Below, one piece after another: positions 35,898 through 44,717 of a stretch of DNA of 64,000 nucleotides. The notes below the pieces were generated by a model. It had not been told where the DNA came from. It ran no database searches and saw only the letters and a list, made by a program, of their open reading frames with translations. Numbering within the stretch: position 1 is the stretch's first letter; the number at the start of each line of letters is the position of its first letter. The DNA lies in contig OZ244815.1 in NCBI GenBank assembly GCA_965220235.1, forward strand, positions 2,852,001 through 2,916,000, written 5' to 3'. The position numbers and the translations under genes are program-made. Origin of the DNA: Bin55 sp965220235 (lineage in GTDB: Bacteria; Pseudomonadota; Gammaproteobacteria; Pseudomonadales; Azotimanducaceae).

Positions 35898-38075
35898 CTA
35901 AAAACGCATGCGCACTCCCGTTTCGATCGTGCGCCCGGGTTGAGGCACCATATCCTTAACAACAGAAGTGTGTAAACGCTGTTCGTCGTCAGTTAGGTTG
36001 CGACCGGCGACGAATACGTCCACGATTGAATCGCCTTGACGGAATCGCCAAGCAATGCGCGCTCGAAGGTCACCATACGAATCCGTTGGCAACTCGAAAT
36101 CAGCAACATCATTTTGCTCGGAAGCACGTACGTAGTCTACATTCACACTTAGGCGGTCGTTCGTGAACTCTAAAGACAACCCAATCCGGTCAGGTGGGAT
36201 AAGCGGTAAGTTATCGTTGCCAGTGACGTCAATTGATGGCGCAACCATGTCGAAGAAAGCGCCGATATCAAGCGTTCCCTCCGCCCATTTCGCTACGGTA
36301 ACCCGACCTTCTACCTCAAATCCCGGGAATGTCGCGTCGGATTGAGAGTATCTACGGAGGTCGAAACCTTCTCTCTCCTCACCCGTCGCGGCCTGATAAA
36401 TAAAACCCGAGAATTGCGTGTAGTAAAAGGTCCCCAAGAGTGACCAATCGTCGCCACCACCGCTTAGGGTGGATGCGAAGTTGCGAGCCTTTTCGTTGCC
36501 GAGTCCAGGATCCCCTTCTTCAAATACACCTGTGCCAGGGTGTGGACTGTCCGAATAGAGCTCCTCTCCCACTGGTGCGCGAGAGGAGAAATCGGTCAGC
36601 AGCGTGCCTTGCCATCGTTCGCTAAGCGGCACGATGAGACCAAGCGAAGCGCTCACGCCGTTGAAGCTACGACTCTGACCTATCGCGGGATCATGCGCGA
36701 CGCGGTCGTATCGAAATCCGGCTTCAAGTCCGAATTCGCCGAGTGACCGCTCGCCAACCCAAAACAATCCACTCGTCGACGTATCGACAGGAGGTGTAAA
36801 GGCTTCTTCACCAGCAACCGAGAACTCGCGGTTCCCGAGCTGCATACCGAGCGCGCCGCTCCAACCGTTGATCGACGCATGCGTCAATTCTGTGCGCGCT
36901 TCCCAGGCTTGGTTCGTGAACAGGGTTCCTACCTGACCTGCTTCATTCTCCGCGTGTTCGTAATCGTTGATCCCGAGCCGAAAGTTCAGGTTTTCAATAC
37001 CAGCAAATGGGTCTATTAATCCGGCCTCCAGATCAATGCGTGTCTGTTCGAGATCGACGACTGGCGGAGTCTCTTCTTCGTCATGGTGTTCTTCTTCGTC
37101 ATGGTGTTCCTCCTCGTCATGGTGCTCCTCTTCGTCACCATGGTCCTCGTGTTCGTCATCGTGGTGCCCATGAGCGTGGCTGTGACCGGGGATACCATAC
37201 GTCGAGTCTAGACTGCTGACTGAAAGTCCAGCGAAGCCAAAGTTTCCAATCAAGGAGAAGCCAACAGAACCACCTCGAACTTCGACTGCGCTCCCGGCCA
37301 AATGCCCATAGGCTTCCTCTTCGTGGCCTTCCTCTTCATGGTGTTCCTCTTCGTGGTCTTCTTCCTCGTGCTCGTGCTCATCCTCGTCATGGTCGTCGTG
37401 CTCTTCCTCCGAGGCTCGCAAGGCTGCGGATTCGGCGAAACCAGGGATGTCGTAATCGTCAGATTCGCGAGTAAAAGCGTCAATGTGCCACGCGACATTG
37501 CCGCCACCGCCGTCGAGTCGTAGAGTCCCATTTCGACCGTTGCCATTGTCAGAACCTTGCACGCCGAAGCTGCCTTCTATACCGTCCGGCACCTTGTTTG
37601 GGATACGGTTAGTTTGGACATCCACTACGCCACCTATCGCACCGGACCCGTAGAGCAATGTCGAAGACCCTTTCAAGATTTCAACGCGCTCGACGAGATA
37701 GGGGTCGACTGTAACCGCGTGATCACCGCTGCTTACCGAAACGTCAAGAGTGTCGATACGTTCCTCCATGATGCGTACACGCGCGCCTCCTAGGCCGTGG
37801 ATGACAGGTCGACCTGCACCCACCCCATATGCACTGTTGTGGATGCCCGGTTCGTTACCTACAGTCGCACCAATGTTGTCAATGATCTTACGATCGAGTT
37901 CATCAGTCTCCATGACATCGCTGGGTTGAGCTAGTCCATCACCAGCAAGCGGGTGTGCTGTGACAACGATCTCCTCTAACTCCGACGATGGCTCCTCGTC
38001 AGACACCTCTGCGGCGAACGCGACCACGCCGAGGCAAATTGCTACGGTCGCGAAAATTCGTTTCATGCGATTCAT
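35898..38075 (-). CDS. histidine-rich TonB-dependent receptor (ZnuD-like)
   Basis: Outer-membrane receptor, 725 residues from ATG 38075 (AGGAG 7 bases upstream). Signal peptide, TonB box EEIVVTAH (about residue 34-41), plug domain (GGARVRIMEERID, YLVERVEILKGSSTLLYGSGAIGG) and a C-terminal barrel ending in MRF. Two His/Glu/Asp-rich insertions lie at about 226-258 and 298-335, the second with repeated HHDEEE. Such loops bind zinc in ZnuD of Neisseria. A Zur box 128 bases upstream supports zinc import. An alternative is copper or another divalent metal. Confidence 0.88.
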   Translation of the reverse strand: MNRMKRIFATVAICLGVVAFAAEVSDEEPSSELEEIVVTAHPLAGDGLAQPSDVMETDELDRKIIDNIGATVGNEPGIHNSAYGVGAGRPVIHGLGGARVRIMEERIDTLDVSVSSGDHAVTVDPYLVERVEILKGSSTLLYGSGAIGGVVDVQTNRIPNKVPDGIEGSFGVQGSDNGNGRNGTLRLDGGGGNVAWHIDAFTRESDDYDIPGFAESAALRASEEEHDDHDEDEHEHEEEDHEEEHHEEEGHEEEAYGHLAGSAVEVRGGSVGFSLIGNFGFAGLSVSSLDSTYGIPGHSHAHGHHDDEHEDHGDEEEHHDEEEHHDEEEHHDEEETPPVVDLEQTRIDLEAGLIDPFAGIENLNFRLGINDYEHAENEAGQVGTLFTNQAWEARTELTHASINGWSGALGMQLGNREFSVAGEEAFTPPVDTSTSGLFWVGERSLGEFGLEAGFRYDRVAHDPAIGQSRSFNGVSASLGLIVPLSERWQGTLLTDFSSRAPVGEELYSDSPHPGTGVFEEGDPGLGNEKARNFASTLSGGGDDWSLLGTFYYTQFSGFIYQAATGEEREGFDLRRYSQSDATFPGFEVEGRVTVAKWAEGTLDIGAFFDMVAPSIDVTGNDNLPLIPPDRIGLSLEFTNDRLSVNVDYVRASEQNDVADFELPTDSYGDLRARIAWRFRQGDSIVDVFVAGRNLTDDEQRLHTSVVKDMVPQPGRTIETGVRMRF
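37081..37134 (-). repeat. 18-bp tandem repeats, 3 copies, in receptor gene
   Basis: Three near-identical 18-base units (tcatggtgttcttcttcg and variants) in register with codons, encoding the HHDEEE repeats of the metal-binding loop. Copy number could vary in frame. Confidence 0.85.
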
Positions 38076-38501
38076 AATGCATCTCCTATAAAGTACCGAA
38101 CAGGCGCACGACGCTAGAGAACGTTCGCATACTTGACTACATTGCAGTCGGATGGTGGTAAGCACGCGAAACGAGTCGTCTCGCTAAACTAGCAAGTGAA
38201 ATGGTACGTTATAACATTACATTTTAGCGATATCAGAAGTCGCTGAGATATTCGTAACGGTCGAAACGATCCGTCGTTCAATGGGCAGCGTACGCGTTGC
38301 GCGCGATCCGAACCTAACTATGGATCGAGCAACAATCGTGATATTTGCGACAAGTAGTCCCGCTGATCTTTCACTTCACTCGGAAATCTACCTGTTAGAA
38401 TCACACGTGAACCGATTCTCGTGCGATATTTAGGTTGCTTCTTGGCTTATTCAGTATTGCTACTTTGACCTAATGTAGCCGCGCAACCTTAAAGCGACGC
38501 A
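38076..38501. other. divergent intergenic region between receptor and DUF1538 pair
   Basis: 426 bases with no coding frame that I can support. It holds the Zur-like site at 38203-38225 and the receptor leader with AGGAG. I see no further hairpin terminator or clear promoter. Confidence 0.5.
38203..38225 (-). promoter_or_regulatory. Zur operator upstream of zinc receptor
   Basis: The 23-base site contains gttataacattacattt. Against the gammaproteobacterial Zur consensus as I remember it, GAAATGTTATAACATAACATTTC, 18 of 23 bases agree. Zur with zinc would bind here and repress the receptor. The site also lies 277 bases before the divergent DUF1538 gene, too far for a confident link. Confidence 0.72.
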
Positions 38502-39236
38502 TTGACAACATTCTTCAACGCGATTTTCAGCCGCATTATTGGCGCGGTCCGCGATCTCGCGCCCATCATCGTCGTCATCGCTTTCTTCCAGATAGTGGTA
38601 CTCCAACAACCGTTCCCGAACCTCGGTGAAACCTTGGTCGGGCTTATCTGTGTCGTGTTAGGTCTCGCCTTATTTATCCACGGTCTAGAGAACGGACTGT
38701 TCCCACTAGGGGAAGCTATCGCCCAAGCTTTTGCAAAGAAGAGCAGTCTTGTGGCTCTACTCAGTTTCGCGTTTTTCCTTGGATTTGGAACCACAGTTGC
38801 CGAACCTGCGCTCATCGCGATCGCAGCAGAAGCGGCAGAGGTAGTCGCGCTCGCTGGACATATAGAGAACGAGGCGAGCGTGCGAGATTCGTACGCTCTA
38901 AACCTACGAATTGTTGTGGCGTTTTCCGTAGGGTCGGCCGTCGTAATCGGGGTCTTGCGAATCTTGAAAGGCTGGCCACTGCACGTGATGATCATTTCTG
39001 GATACGTCATCGTAACCTTGCTCACATTTTTCGCCTCGCCTGAGATCATTGGTATCGCATATGACTCCGGTGGTGTAACAACGAGCACGATTACTGTGCC
39101 TCTGCTTACCGCGTTAGGTGTGGGATTGGCTACGAGCATCAAGGGACGCAATCCAATGCTCGACGGTTTCGGTCTAATCGCCTTCGCGTGCCTAGCGCCG
39201 ATCATCTTTATTCTTGCCTACAACATGGTCGTTTGA
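38502..39236 (+). CDS. DUF1538 membrane protein, first subunit (UmpA-like)
   Basis: A 244-residue membrane protein with about six to seven hydrophobic segments and the DUF1538 motifs FLGFGTTVAEPALIAIA and YDSGGVTTSTITVPL. DUF1538 pairs (UmpAB of Halomonas) have been reported as Na+(Li+,K+)/H+ antiporters. TTG start at 38502, before TTFFNAIF. Followed by a second DUF1538 gene starting one base after its stop. Its operon continues past the inserted TnpB element to a PII-like and a CBS protein. Confidence 0.85.
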   Translation: MTTFFNAIFSRIIGAVRDLAPIIVVIAFFQIVVLQQPFPNLGETLVGLICVVLGLALFIHGLENGLFPLGEAIAQAFAKKSSLVALLSFAFFLGFGTTVAEPALIAIAAEAAEVVALAGHIENEASVRDSYALNLRIVVAFSVGSAVVIGVLRILKGWPLHVMIISGYVIVTLLTFFASPEIIGIAYDSGGVTTSTITVPLLTALGVGLATSIKGRNPMLDGFGLIAFACLAPIIFILAYNMVV

Positions 39237-39237
39237 A

Positions 39238-40014
39238 TTGCAATTCCTCATCGACCTAATAACGTCGTTCGTTACGACCTTGAGGGATGTAGCGCCCATC
39301 GTCGTAGTACTCGTTGTTTTTCAAGTACTCGTACTGCGGCAGAAACTCCCTCGTTTAAAACAAATCATCACCGGTTTTGCATTAGTGGTGATAGGTTTGT
39401 CGTTGTTCTTAGTTGGCCTAAACGACGCATTGTTTCCATTAGGCGAAACGATGGCAACACAACTGACCGCATCGAACGTCGCGACGACAGAAGCTGAAGT
39501 CCGATGGATGGACTATATCGTTGTATACGCGTTTGCAGCAGCGATCGGATTTGCTACGACCATCGCCGAACCACCTCTGATCGCAGTTGCCTTGAAGGCC
39601 GAGAGTGCATCAGGAGGGGCAATTAATGCTTGGGGACTGAGACTAGCAGTCGCAGTCGGTGTTGCGGTCGGCGTATCTTTGGGATGCTTTCGAATCGTAA
39701 CTGGAACCCCATTGCAGTGGTATATCATCGTATGCTACGTCATCGTAATGATCCAGACGTTGTTTGCGAGCCGAACGATAATGCCGCTCGCGTACGACAG
39801 TGGTGGCGTTACCACCTCGACCGTAACGGTACCTGTCGTTGCTGCACTAGGATTGGGATTGGCTAGCAACATTCCAGGCAGAAGTGCGTTGATCGACGGA
39901 TTTGGATTGATCGCATTTGCAAGCGTCTTTCCGATCATGTCCGTCCTCGGCTATTCCCTCATAAACTCGAAACTAACGAAACGAAAACGCTCTCAAACTT
40001 CACCAGAACCGTGA
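39238..40014 (+). CDS. DUF1538 membrane protein, second subunit (UmpB-like), 3' end altered by IS
   Basis: A 258-residue paralogue of the preceding protein with FATTIAEPPLIAVA and YDSGGVTTSTVTVPV. The TTG at 39238 aligns its N-terminus with the first subunit; a TTG at 39214 would overlap the first gene and is less likely. The C-terminus SPEP and its stop TGA (40012-40014) fall where the TnpB element begins, so the stop probably comes from the element. If the element is removed, the frame would run on to RRFG and TAA. Confidence 0.85.
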   Translation: MQFLIDLITSFVTTLRDVAPIVVVLVVFQVLVLRQKLPRLKQIITGFALVVIGLSLFLVGLNDALFPLGETMATQLTASNVATTEAEVRWMDYIVVYAFAAAIGFATTIAEPPLIAVALKAESASGGAINAWGLRLAVAVGVAVGVSLGCFRIVTGTPLQWYIIVCYVIVMIQTLFASRTIMPLAYDSGGVTTSTVTVPVVAALGLGLASNIPGRSALIDGFGLIAFASVFPIMSVLGYSLINSKLTKRKRSQTSPEP

Positions 40015-41220
40015 CTGCTCCCCTCCCTGAAAGAAGGGGCTTCCTGCTTCGCTGGCTACCGCCGACCATTCGCCGGTCTTACGCAAGCCTCCACAGGCAG
40101 AGACGGACAGCCCTGCCGCCTTTAATTTCGTGATGCCCTCGGCCTTGATGTTCAACGCCGCATTGACATCGCGATCGTGCCGATGATGACACGTCGGACA
40201 TGCCCACGTCCTCGTCGACAAGGGCAGTTCAGACACCACCTCGCCGCAATGCGAGCACTGCTTGCTCGAAGGAAACCATGGGTCCACGGATACGACGTGT
40301 TTGCCATACCAAGTCGCCTTGTACCTGAGCTTTCGCACCAGTTCGCCCCATGCCGCATCGCTGATCGCCTTGGAAAGGCGGCGGTTCTTCAGCATGTTGG
40401 TCACGCGCAAGGTCTCGACACAGATGGCTTGGTTCTCGTCCATCAGTTGTCGTGACAGCTTGTGCTGTGCATCATGCCGTTGGTTCGCGATGCGTTCATG
40501 GGCTTTGGCGACGAGGAGACGAGCCTTGTCGCGATTGGCGGAGCCACGTTGTTTCCGCGACAACGCCTTCTGCTTGCGACGGAGGTTGCGCGTACCCCTA
40601 TCTAGGCAGCGCGGGTTCGGCGTTTTGACGCCTTCACTTGTGATTGCCAAGTGCGTCAGTCCCAGGTCAACACCCACCACACTATCCCCGTCGATGTGAC
40701 GATCTGGTTGAGGTAGTTCCTTGCCATCTTCGCACAGGATGGACGCGTAGTACTTGCCGCTCGGACTGCGACTCACGGTCACGGTCTTGATCCTGCCCAC
40801 CAACTCACGGTGCAGCACGGCTTTGACGCGCCCGACCTTCGGCAGATACAGACGGTTGCCGTCCACCACGTTCACGCGTTGCGGGTAGGCCATGGCTTGC
40901 TTGCCGAATTTCATCTTAAAACGCGGGTAACGGGACTGCTTCTTGAAAAACCGGGAGAAGGCATCATCCAGATGACGCATGGCTTGCTGTAACGCTTGAC
41001 TGTCCGCGTCTTTCAACCATGAGGTCTCAGGTTGACGCTTGAGCTCGACCAGTTGATCGAGTGTCATACGCAACGTGACGTTTTCCTGGCGTTCCCGCCA
41101 AGCCGTGGAACGCCACTCCAATGCGTGGTTGTAGACCCACCGGACCGCGCCGAACTGGCACGCCAGTTCGTGTTGTTGCTGGGTGGTTGGGTAGAGTCGG
41201 ACTTTCACGGCTTTGAACAT
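40000..41220 (-). CDS. tnpB: RNA-guided endonuclease TnpB, element 2
   Basis: A 406-residue TnpB with FKAVKVRLYPTTQQQ at the start, RuvC acidic residues in GVDLGLTHLA, VETLRVTNM and DRDVNAALN, and a zinc ribbon CSHCG...CPTCHH. All catalytic residues are present. Its C-terminus EAGSPFFQGGEQSRFW is coded by the right end of the element and runs a few codons into the flanking DUF1538 gene on the other strand. A TTGACA at the left end (minus strand, 41423-41428) could be its -35. Guide RNA should derive from the 3' end near 40010-40100. Confidence 0.93.
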   Translation of the reverse strand: MFKAVKVRLYPTTQQQHELACQFGAVRWVYNHALEWRSTAWRERQENVTLRMTLDQLVELKRQPETSWLKDADSQALQQAMRHLDDAFSRFFKKQSRYPRFKMKFGKQAMAYPQRVNVVDGNRLYLPKVGRVKAVLHRELVGRIKTVTVSRSPSGKYYASILCEDGKELPQPDRHIDGDSVVGVDLGLTHLAITSEGVKTPNPRCLDRGTRNLRRKQKALSRKQRGSANRDKARLLVAKAHERIANQRHDAQHKLSRQLMDENQAICVETLRVTNMLKNRRLSKAISDAAWGELVRKLRYKATWYGKHVVSVDPWFPSSKQCSHCGEVVSELPLSTRTWACPTCHHRHDRDVNAALNIKAEGITKLKAAGLSVSACGGLRKTGEWSAVASEAGSPFFQGGEQSRFW

Positions 41221-41479
41221 GGCGGAATCGTAAGAAGGAATCCGACAATGCGCAGAACGGATTCAGTGGGTGGTTGAATGCCGTGGTGACGGCGTTGAAG
41301 ACGTTCTGATCGGTCGGACCTGACGACCCAGATTGAGCGCGCAGAGGGTCCCACGTCCGATGTTGAAAAATCTTGTGAAGACGCGCCACACGGGTTCGTC
41401 CGTCTACCATAGAAACATAATTTGTCAAACGATCAGGCAGTGAGCGCCTTAGTTCCCCGCCATGAATGACGGGGTTTTA
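40012..41479 (-). mobile_element. TnpB-only insertion element 2 (IS200/IS605 superfamily), inside DUF1538 operon
   Basis: Single-gene element. Left end hairpin ccccgccat/atgacgggg at 41455-41474; right end with the typical IS605 sequence ggggagcagtca (minus strand) at about 40012-40023. The limits are estimated to a few bases from the fit of the neighbouring gene frames: joining 40011 to 41480 makes the DUF1538 frame end with a TAA four bases before the PII ATG. No tnpA is present. Confidence 0.8.
41455..41474. repeat. left-end hairpin of TnpB element 2
   Basis: ccccgccat-ga-atgacgggg, an imperfect 9-bp stem with one mismatch, of the kind bound by Y1 transposases at IS605 left ends. It lies 25 bases before the PII-like start. 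Confidence 0.7.
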
Positions 41480-41498
41480 CGGCGCTTTGGATAACGAC

Positions 41499-41846
41499 AT
41501 GCTAAAACTCATTGTTGTCATTGTGTCCGTAGACAAAACGGATGAGATCATTGAGACCGCACGAAAAGCGGGTGCAACCGGCGCGACCGTTATTCATGAA
41601 GCCCGCGGCGAGGGCTTAAAGGCGTCAAAGACCTTTCTAGGACTCGACTTCACTTCGACTCGCGATGCCATTCTGTTTGTAGCGGCTGATTCGAGTGCAC
41701 AGAACATCATGGACGCAATTCAGCAAGTTGGCGGATTCGACGACGAGCCCGGTTCCGGAATTGCGTTTCAGTTGGCTATCGAAGACGCCGTTGGTCTGCG
41801 ATCGCAGATGCCATACATTCTTGAATCTATGGAAGAAGAAGCATGA
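41499..41846 (+). CDS. PII-like regulatory protein of DUF1538 operon
   Basis: A 115-residue ferredoxin-like protein of the PII superfamily: MLKLIVVIVSVDKTDEIIETARKAG with two beta-alpha-beta units, and HEARGEGLKASKTFLGL where GlnB has its T-loop and core. PII-like proteins next to transporters bind nucleotides and gate the transporter. It is separated from the DUF1538 genes by the TnpB element. Start ATG 41499; the upstream Met 33 bases earlier lies in the element end. Overlaps the CBS gene by 4 bases. Confidence 0.8.
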   Translation: MLKLIVVIVSVDKTDEIIETARKAGATGATVIHEARGEGLKASKTFLGLDFTSTRDAILFVAADSSAQNIMDAIQQVGGFDDEPGSGIAFQLAIEDAVGLRSQMPYILESMEEEA

Positions 41847-42244
41847 CAAGCGAGAACGTCGCAAGAGTAGAGGACTACATGTCCCGGGATTTCCACCTTA
41901 TTGATCGGGACGCGACTGTACACGATGCGATAACTCTGTTGAAACAACACAACCTCAATGCTCTGATCGTCGATCGACGTGACGAGGACGATGAAATCGG
42001 TCTCGTCACCGTAACGGACGTAGCAAGGGAGGTAATGGGAAAGCATCGACCTCCAGAACGAACTTATGTGTTTGAAATCATGACAAAACCCATCGTATCC
42101 TTGCCTGCCCGGATGAAAGTGATCTATGCGACTAGGTTATTAGCGAATCTTGATCTTTCGCAAGCTGTCGTGACAAACGAGACCCGCCACCCGATCGGGA
42201 TAGTCAATCGACGCGATCTCGTGTTTGCCTGTCTAGAGGACTAA
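41843..42244 (+). CDS. CBS-domain pair protein
   Basis: A 133-residue protein made of two CBS domains (VEDYMSRDFHLIDRDATVHDA, then VFEIMTKPIVSLPARMKV), likely an adenine-nucleotide sensor. It follows the PII-like gene with a 4-base overlap and probably regulates the DUF1538 transporter. The same gene set, DUF1538 x2, PII-like, CBS, occurs in other bacteria. Confidence 0.85.
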   Translation: MTSENVARVEDYMSRDFHLIDRDATVHDAITLLKQHNLNALIVDRRDEDDEIGLVTVTDVAREVMGKHRPPERTYVFEIMTKPIVSLPARMKVIYATRLLANLDLSQAVVTNETRHPIGIVNRRDLVFACLED

Positions 42245-42422
42245 CTTGCAAAGACAGTCTCGCGGATCGAATGCCTCGACCTTGAACCACTGCACGTTTC
42301 CCTTTCCTCACGGGCGTCGGAAGCCACGATAGAAGACGTAACGCTGCGAACTCACCCAAGACATCGGTGATCGACCGCCGTGCCGCAGAACCACTCCACT
42401 ATGCAGCAGCATTGAGTGGATA

Positions 42423-43862
42423 CTATCTCCTACCAACTCTAAAAACGCTGGCATCATCTCGATCGTCTTCTGGCGATGTCGGTCCTTCGGTGCTTGCAGT
42501 TGTTTGTGCTGGTTCAAGTTGAACTAGGTTCTTCCATCGATCAGTTCGATACCTGCCGATCAAGAGCACGCCTTTCACAATATTCTCAGCGACCATCGCC
42601 GCAAACATATAGATGACATCCAAGCTGAGCAGGACGCACGCAACAGCGATCACACAACGAATCCCAATCAATCCGATTAACGTCGAAACCATCGGAAAAC
42701 GCGTATCGCCAGCCCCACGCAACGCACCACCAATCGCGAATTCAATGGCCATCAACGGCGTGGACAACGCAAGCATCCACGCGATCTGTACTGAATACGC
42801 TACCGTCTGTGGATCTGGGTCAGCAAGAAAGACAGCAACAATCGCTTCTACATTCAATACGATGACAAGAGCAAGTGTGCCCATTGAGAGCGCGGCGTAT
42901 AACAACGCGCGCCACCCGCTGCGAACCGCACCTTCTGGGTCATTCGCACCTAGGTATTGACCGGAAAGCGTTGATCCAGCAACTGAGAAACCGTAGCCGA
43001 CCACCATGCATACCATGAACATGGTTCCTGATAGAGAGTACGCCGCAAACGCTGAAGTACCGTAATAGTTACCGAGTAAGACCAAGAAGTAGAAATAACC
43101 AACTTGGAAAACCATCATCTCGATACCTGCAGGATACCCCACGTCGATTAGTTGCCTAAAGCGGTGCTTCTCCCACCAACCATCGCGAACGTAAGTAACC
43201 CGAACCCACTTACCCATCCAAAGGATCAGACTAATGACCGCACCAAGTAATCCCGCAACACCACCGGCGATCGCGGCGCCTTTCACGCCTAACGCGGGAA
43301 ACCCCCAGTGACCCAACACAAGCGCATAAAGTAGGGGAATGTTCACGATGTTGACAGCGACACTAATCCAGAAAGGTGTCCATGCGTCGCCCGCAGCTCG
43401 CAATGCCGCGCCAATCGTAAAGTTCACTGCAAACGCCAAGTTGAATACAGACAGCCATCGGATGTTCTCAGCCGCGAGGCGTGTCGTTTGCTCGTCAACA
43501 CCAAAGACCAATGCGATTTCATACGCAAAAACAATCCCAGGGATCGCGCTCGCGACACTTGCAATAGCCGATAGCGCGAGACTAGCCATCGTCATACGTC
43601 CCGCTTCTACATAGTTTTCCGCACCCCAATTTCTGGCGACTAAAGCCGTGGTACCCGCAGTGATAGCCATTAGCAGTGCCTGCGTTGCAAAGAACACTCG
43701 CTGCCCCATACCGACAGCAGCGATCGCTTGCTCACCCAATTCACCGACGAATTTCGTTTGTACGATTACGACGAGCGAGAACATCAAGTTCGTGACGATC
43801 GACGGAAACGCCAAACTACCAAGACGTGGTCGTTTAAAAGATGGTTTTTCGCTGGGTAACAT
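42423..43862 (-). CDS. MATE-family multidrug efflux transporter
   Basis: A 479-residue membrane protein with twelve predicted hydrophobic segments and internal two-fold symmetry. Early segments (SLAFPSIVTNLMFSLVVIVQ, GQRVFFATQALLMAITAG) and the late GALRGAGDTRFPM match MATE exporters, which use Na+ or H+ gradients. It converges with the CBS gene and diverges from the crotonase gene, and is not in an obvious operon. Confidence 0.9.
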   Translation of the reverse strand: MLPSEKPSFKRPRLGSLAFPSIVTNLMFSLVVIVQTKFVGELGEQAIAAVGMGQRVFFATQALLMAITAGTTALVARNWGAENYVEAGRMTMASLALSAIASVASAIPGIVFAYEIALVFGVDEQTTRLAAENIRWLSVFNLAFAVNFTIGAALRAAGDAWTPFWISVAVNIVNIPLLYALVLGHWGFPALGVKGAAIAGGVAGLLGAVISLILWMGKWVRVTYVRDGWWEKHRFRQLIDVGYPAGIEMMVFQVGYFYFLVLLGNYYGTSAFAAYSLSGTMFMVCMVVGYGFSVAGSTLSGQYLGANDPEGAVRSGWRALLYAALSMGTLALVIVLNVEAIVAVFLADPDPQTVAYSVQIAWMLALSTPLMAIEFAIGGALRGAGDTRFPMVSTLIGLIGIRCVIAVACVLLSLDVIYMFAAMVAENIVKGVLLIGRYRTDRWKNLVQLEPAQTTASTEGPTSPEDDRDDASVFRVGRR

Positions 43863-43892
43863 CTACTCTTTCAAATTTCTAAGGCGAACTAC

Positions 43893-44696
43893 GTGGGCAC
43901 CAATTACCCAGATATCGAAGTAACGCGAGACGGCGCGGTCGGTATTGTCGAAATTCAACGTCCTCCGCACAATTTCTTCGATGTGCTGTTGATTCATCAA
44001 ATCGCTGATGCTTTCAATACGCTGGACGAAGATCCAAGTTGCCGAGCGGTTGTCTTAGCTTCGCAAGGCAAGTCGTTCTGTGCGGGTGCGAACTTCGGAA
44101 GTGGCAACGAAGAGAGTTCTGGCGACGAAGAGTTTACCGAGGAAGGATTCCGAAACCGAACCGGATCGCTCTATGAAGAAGGCGTTCGATTATTCCGCGC
44201 GAAGAAACCGTTAATTGCAGCCATACAAGGTGCCGCAATCGGTGGTGGGTTTGGTCTGTCGCTCGTTGCCGATTTTCGAGTCGCTGCACCTGAAGCACGT
44301 TTCGCCGCGAACTTCGTAAAACTTGGTATTCACCCAGGATTTGGATTAACCGTGACGCTGCCACGATTAGTCGGACCGCAATTCGCAAACCTTATGTTCT
44401 TTACCGGGCGTCGCATTAAGGGTGACGAAGCGCTGGAACGTGGTCTCGTCGACGAGCTGGTCCCCTTGGAAGAGGTTCGCATTCGCGCTATCGCGTTGGC
44501 AAAGGAAATTGCTGAAAACGCGCCTCTCGCAGTCGCATCGACACGTGCGACCACAAGGCAAGGACTTGCCGACCAAATTAAAACCGCAACCGATCACGAG
44601 TTGAAGGAGCAACAGTGGTTGCGCGAAACTGAAGACGCGGCAGAGGGTATTCAAGCAGTCGCAGAACGTAGACCAGGCAACTTCATTGGTCGATAG
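43893..44696 (+). CDS. enoyl-CoA hydratase/isomerase family protein lacking catalytic Glu pair
   Basis: A 267-residue crotonase-fold protein with SFCAGANFG (oxyanion) and AAIGGGFGLSLVADFRVA. The positions of the two catalytic glutamates of true hydratases read Gly (in GGGFGL) and Asn (in FAANFVK), so simple hydration is unlikely; an isomerase or hydrolase role is possible. GTG start at 43893. It begins an operon with an LLM oxidoreductase and an SDR. Confidence 0.85.
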   Translation: MGTNYPDIEVTRDGAVGIVEIQRPPHNFFDVLLIHQIADAFNTLDEDPSCRAVVLASQGKSFCAGANFGSGNEESSGDEEFTEEGFRNRTGSLYEEGVRLFRAKKPLIAAIQGAAIGGGFGLSLVADFRVAAPEARFAANFVKLGIHPGFGLTVTLPRLVGPQFANLMFFTGRRIKGDEALERGLVDELVPLEEVRIRAIALAKEIAENAPLAVASTRATTRQGLADQIKTATDHELKEQQWLRETEDAAEGIQAVAERRPGNFIGR

Positions 44697-44717
44697 ATCG
44701 ACGTTAGGAGTTAGTGT

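Noticed and set aside
36967..37523. Plus-strand Ser/Phe-rich frames opposite the His-rich loops
   Set aside because: They are antisense shadows of the HHDEEE coding repeats.
41027..41428. 133-codon minus-strand frame over the 5' part of tnpB element 2
   Set aside because: Lies mostly antiparallel or out of frame to the real TnpB start region; a shadow frame.
42308..42422. Minus-strand frame after the MATE stop reading SQRYVFYRGFRRP
   Set aside because: It looks protein-like but overlaps the MATE 3' end in another frame and matches no family that I can name; too short to call a remnant.
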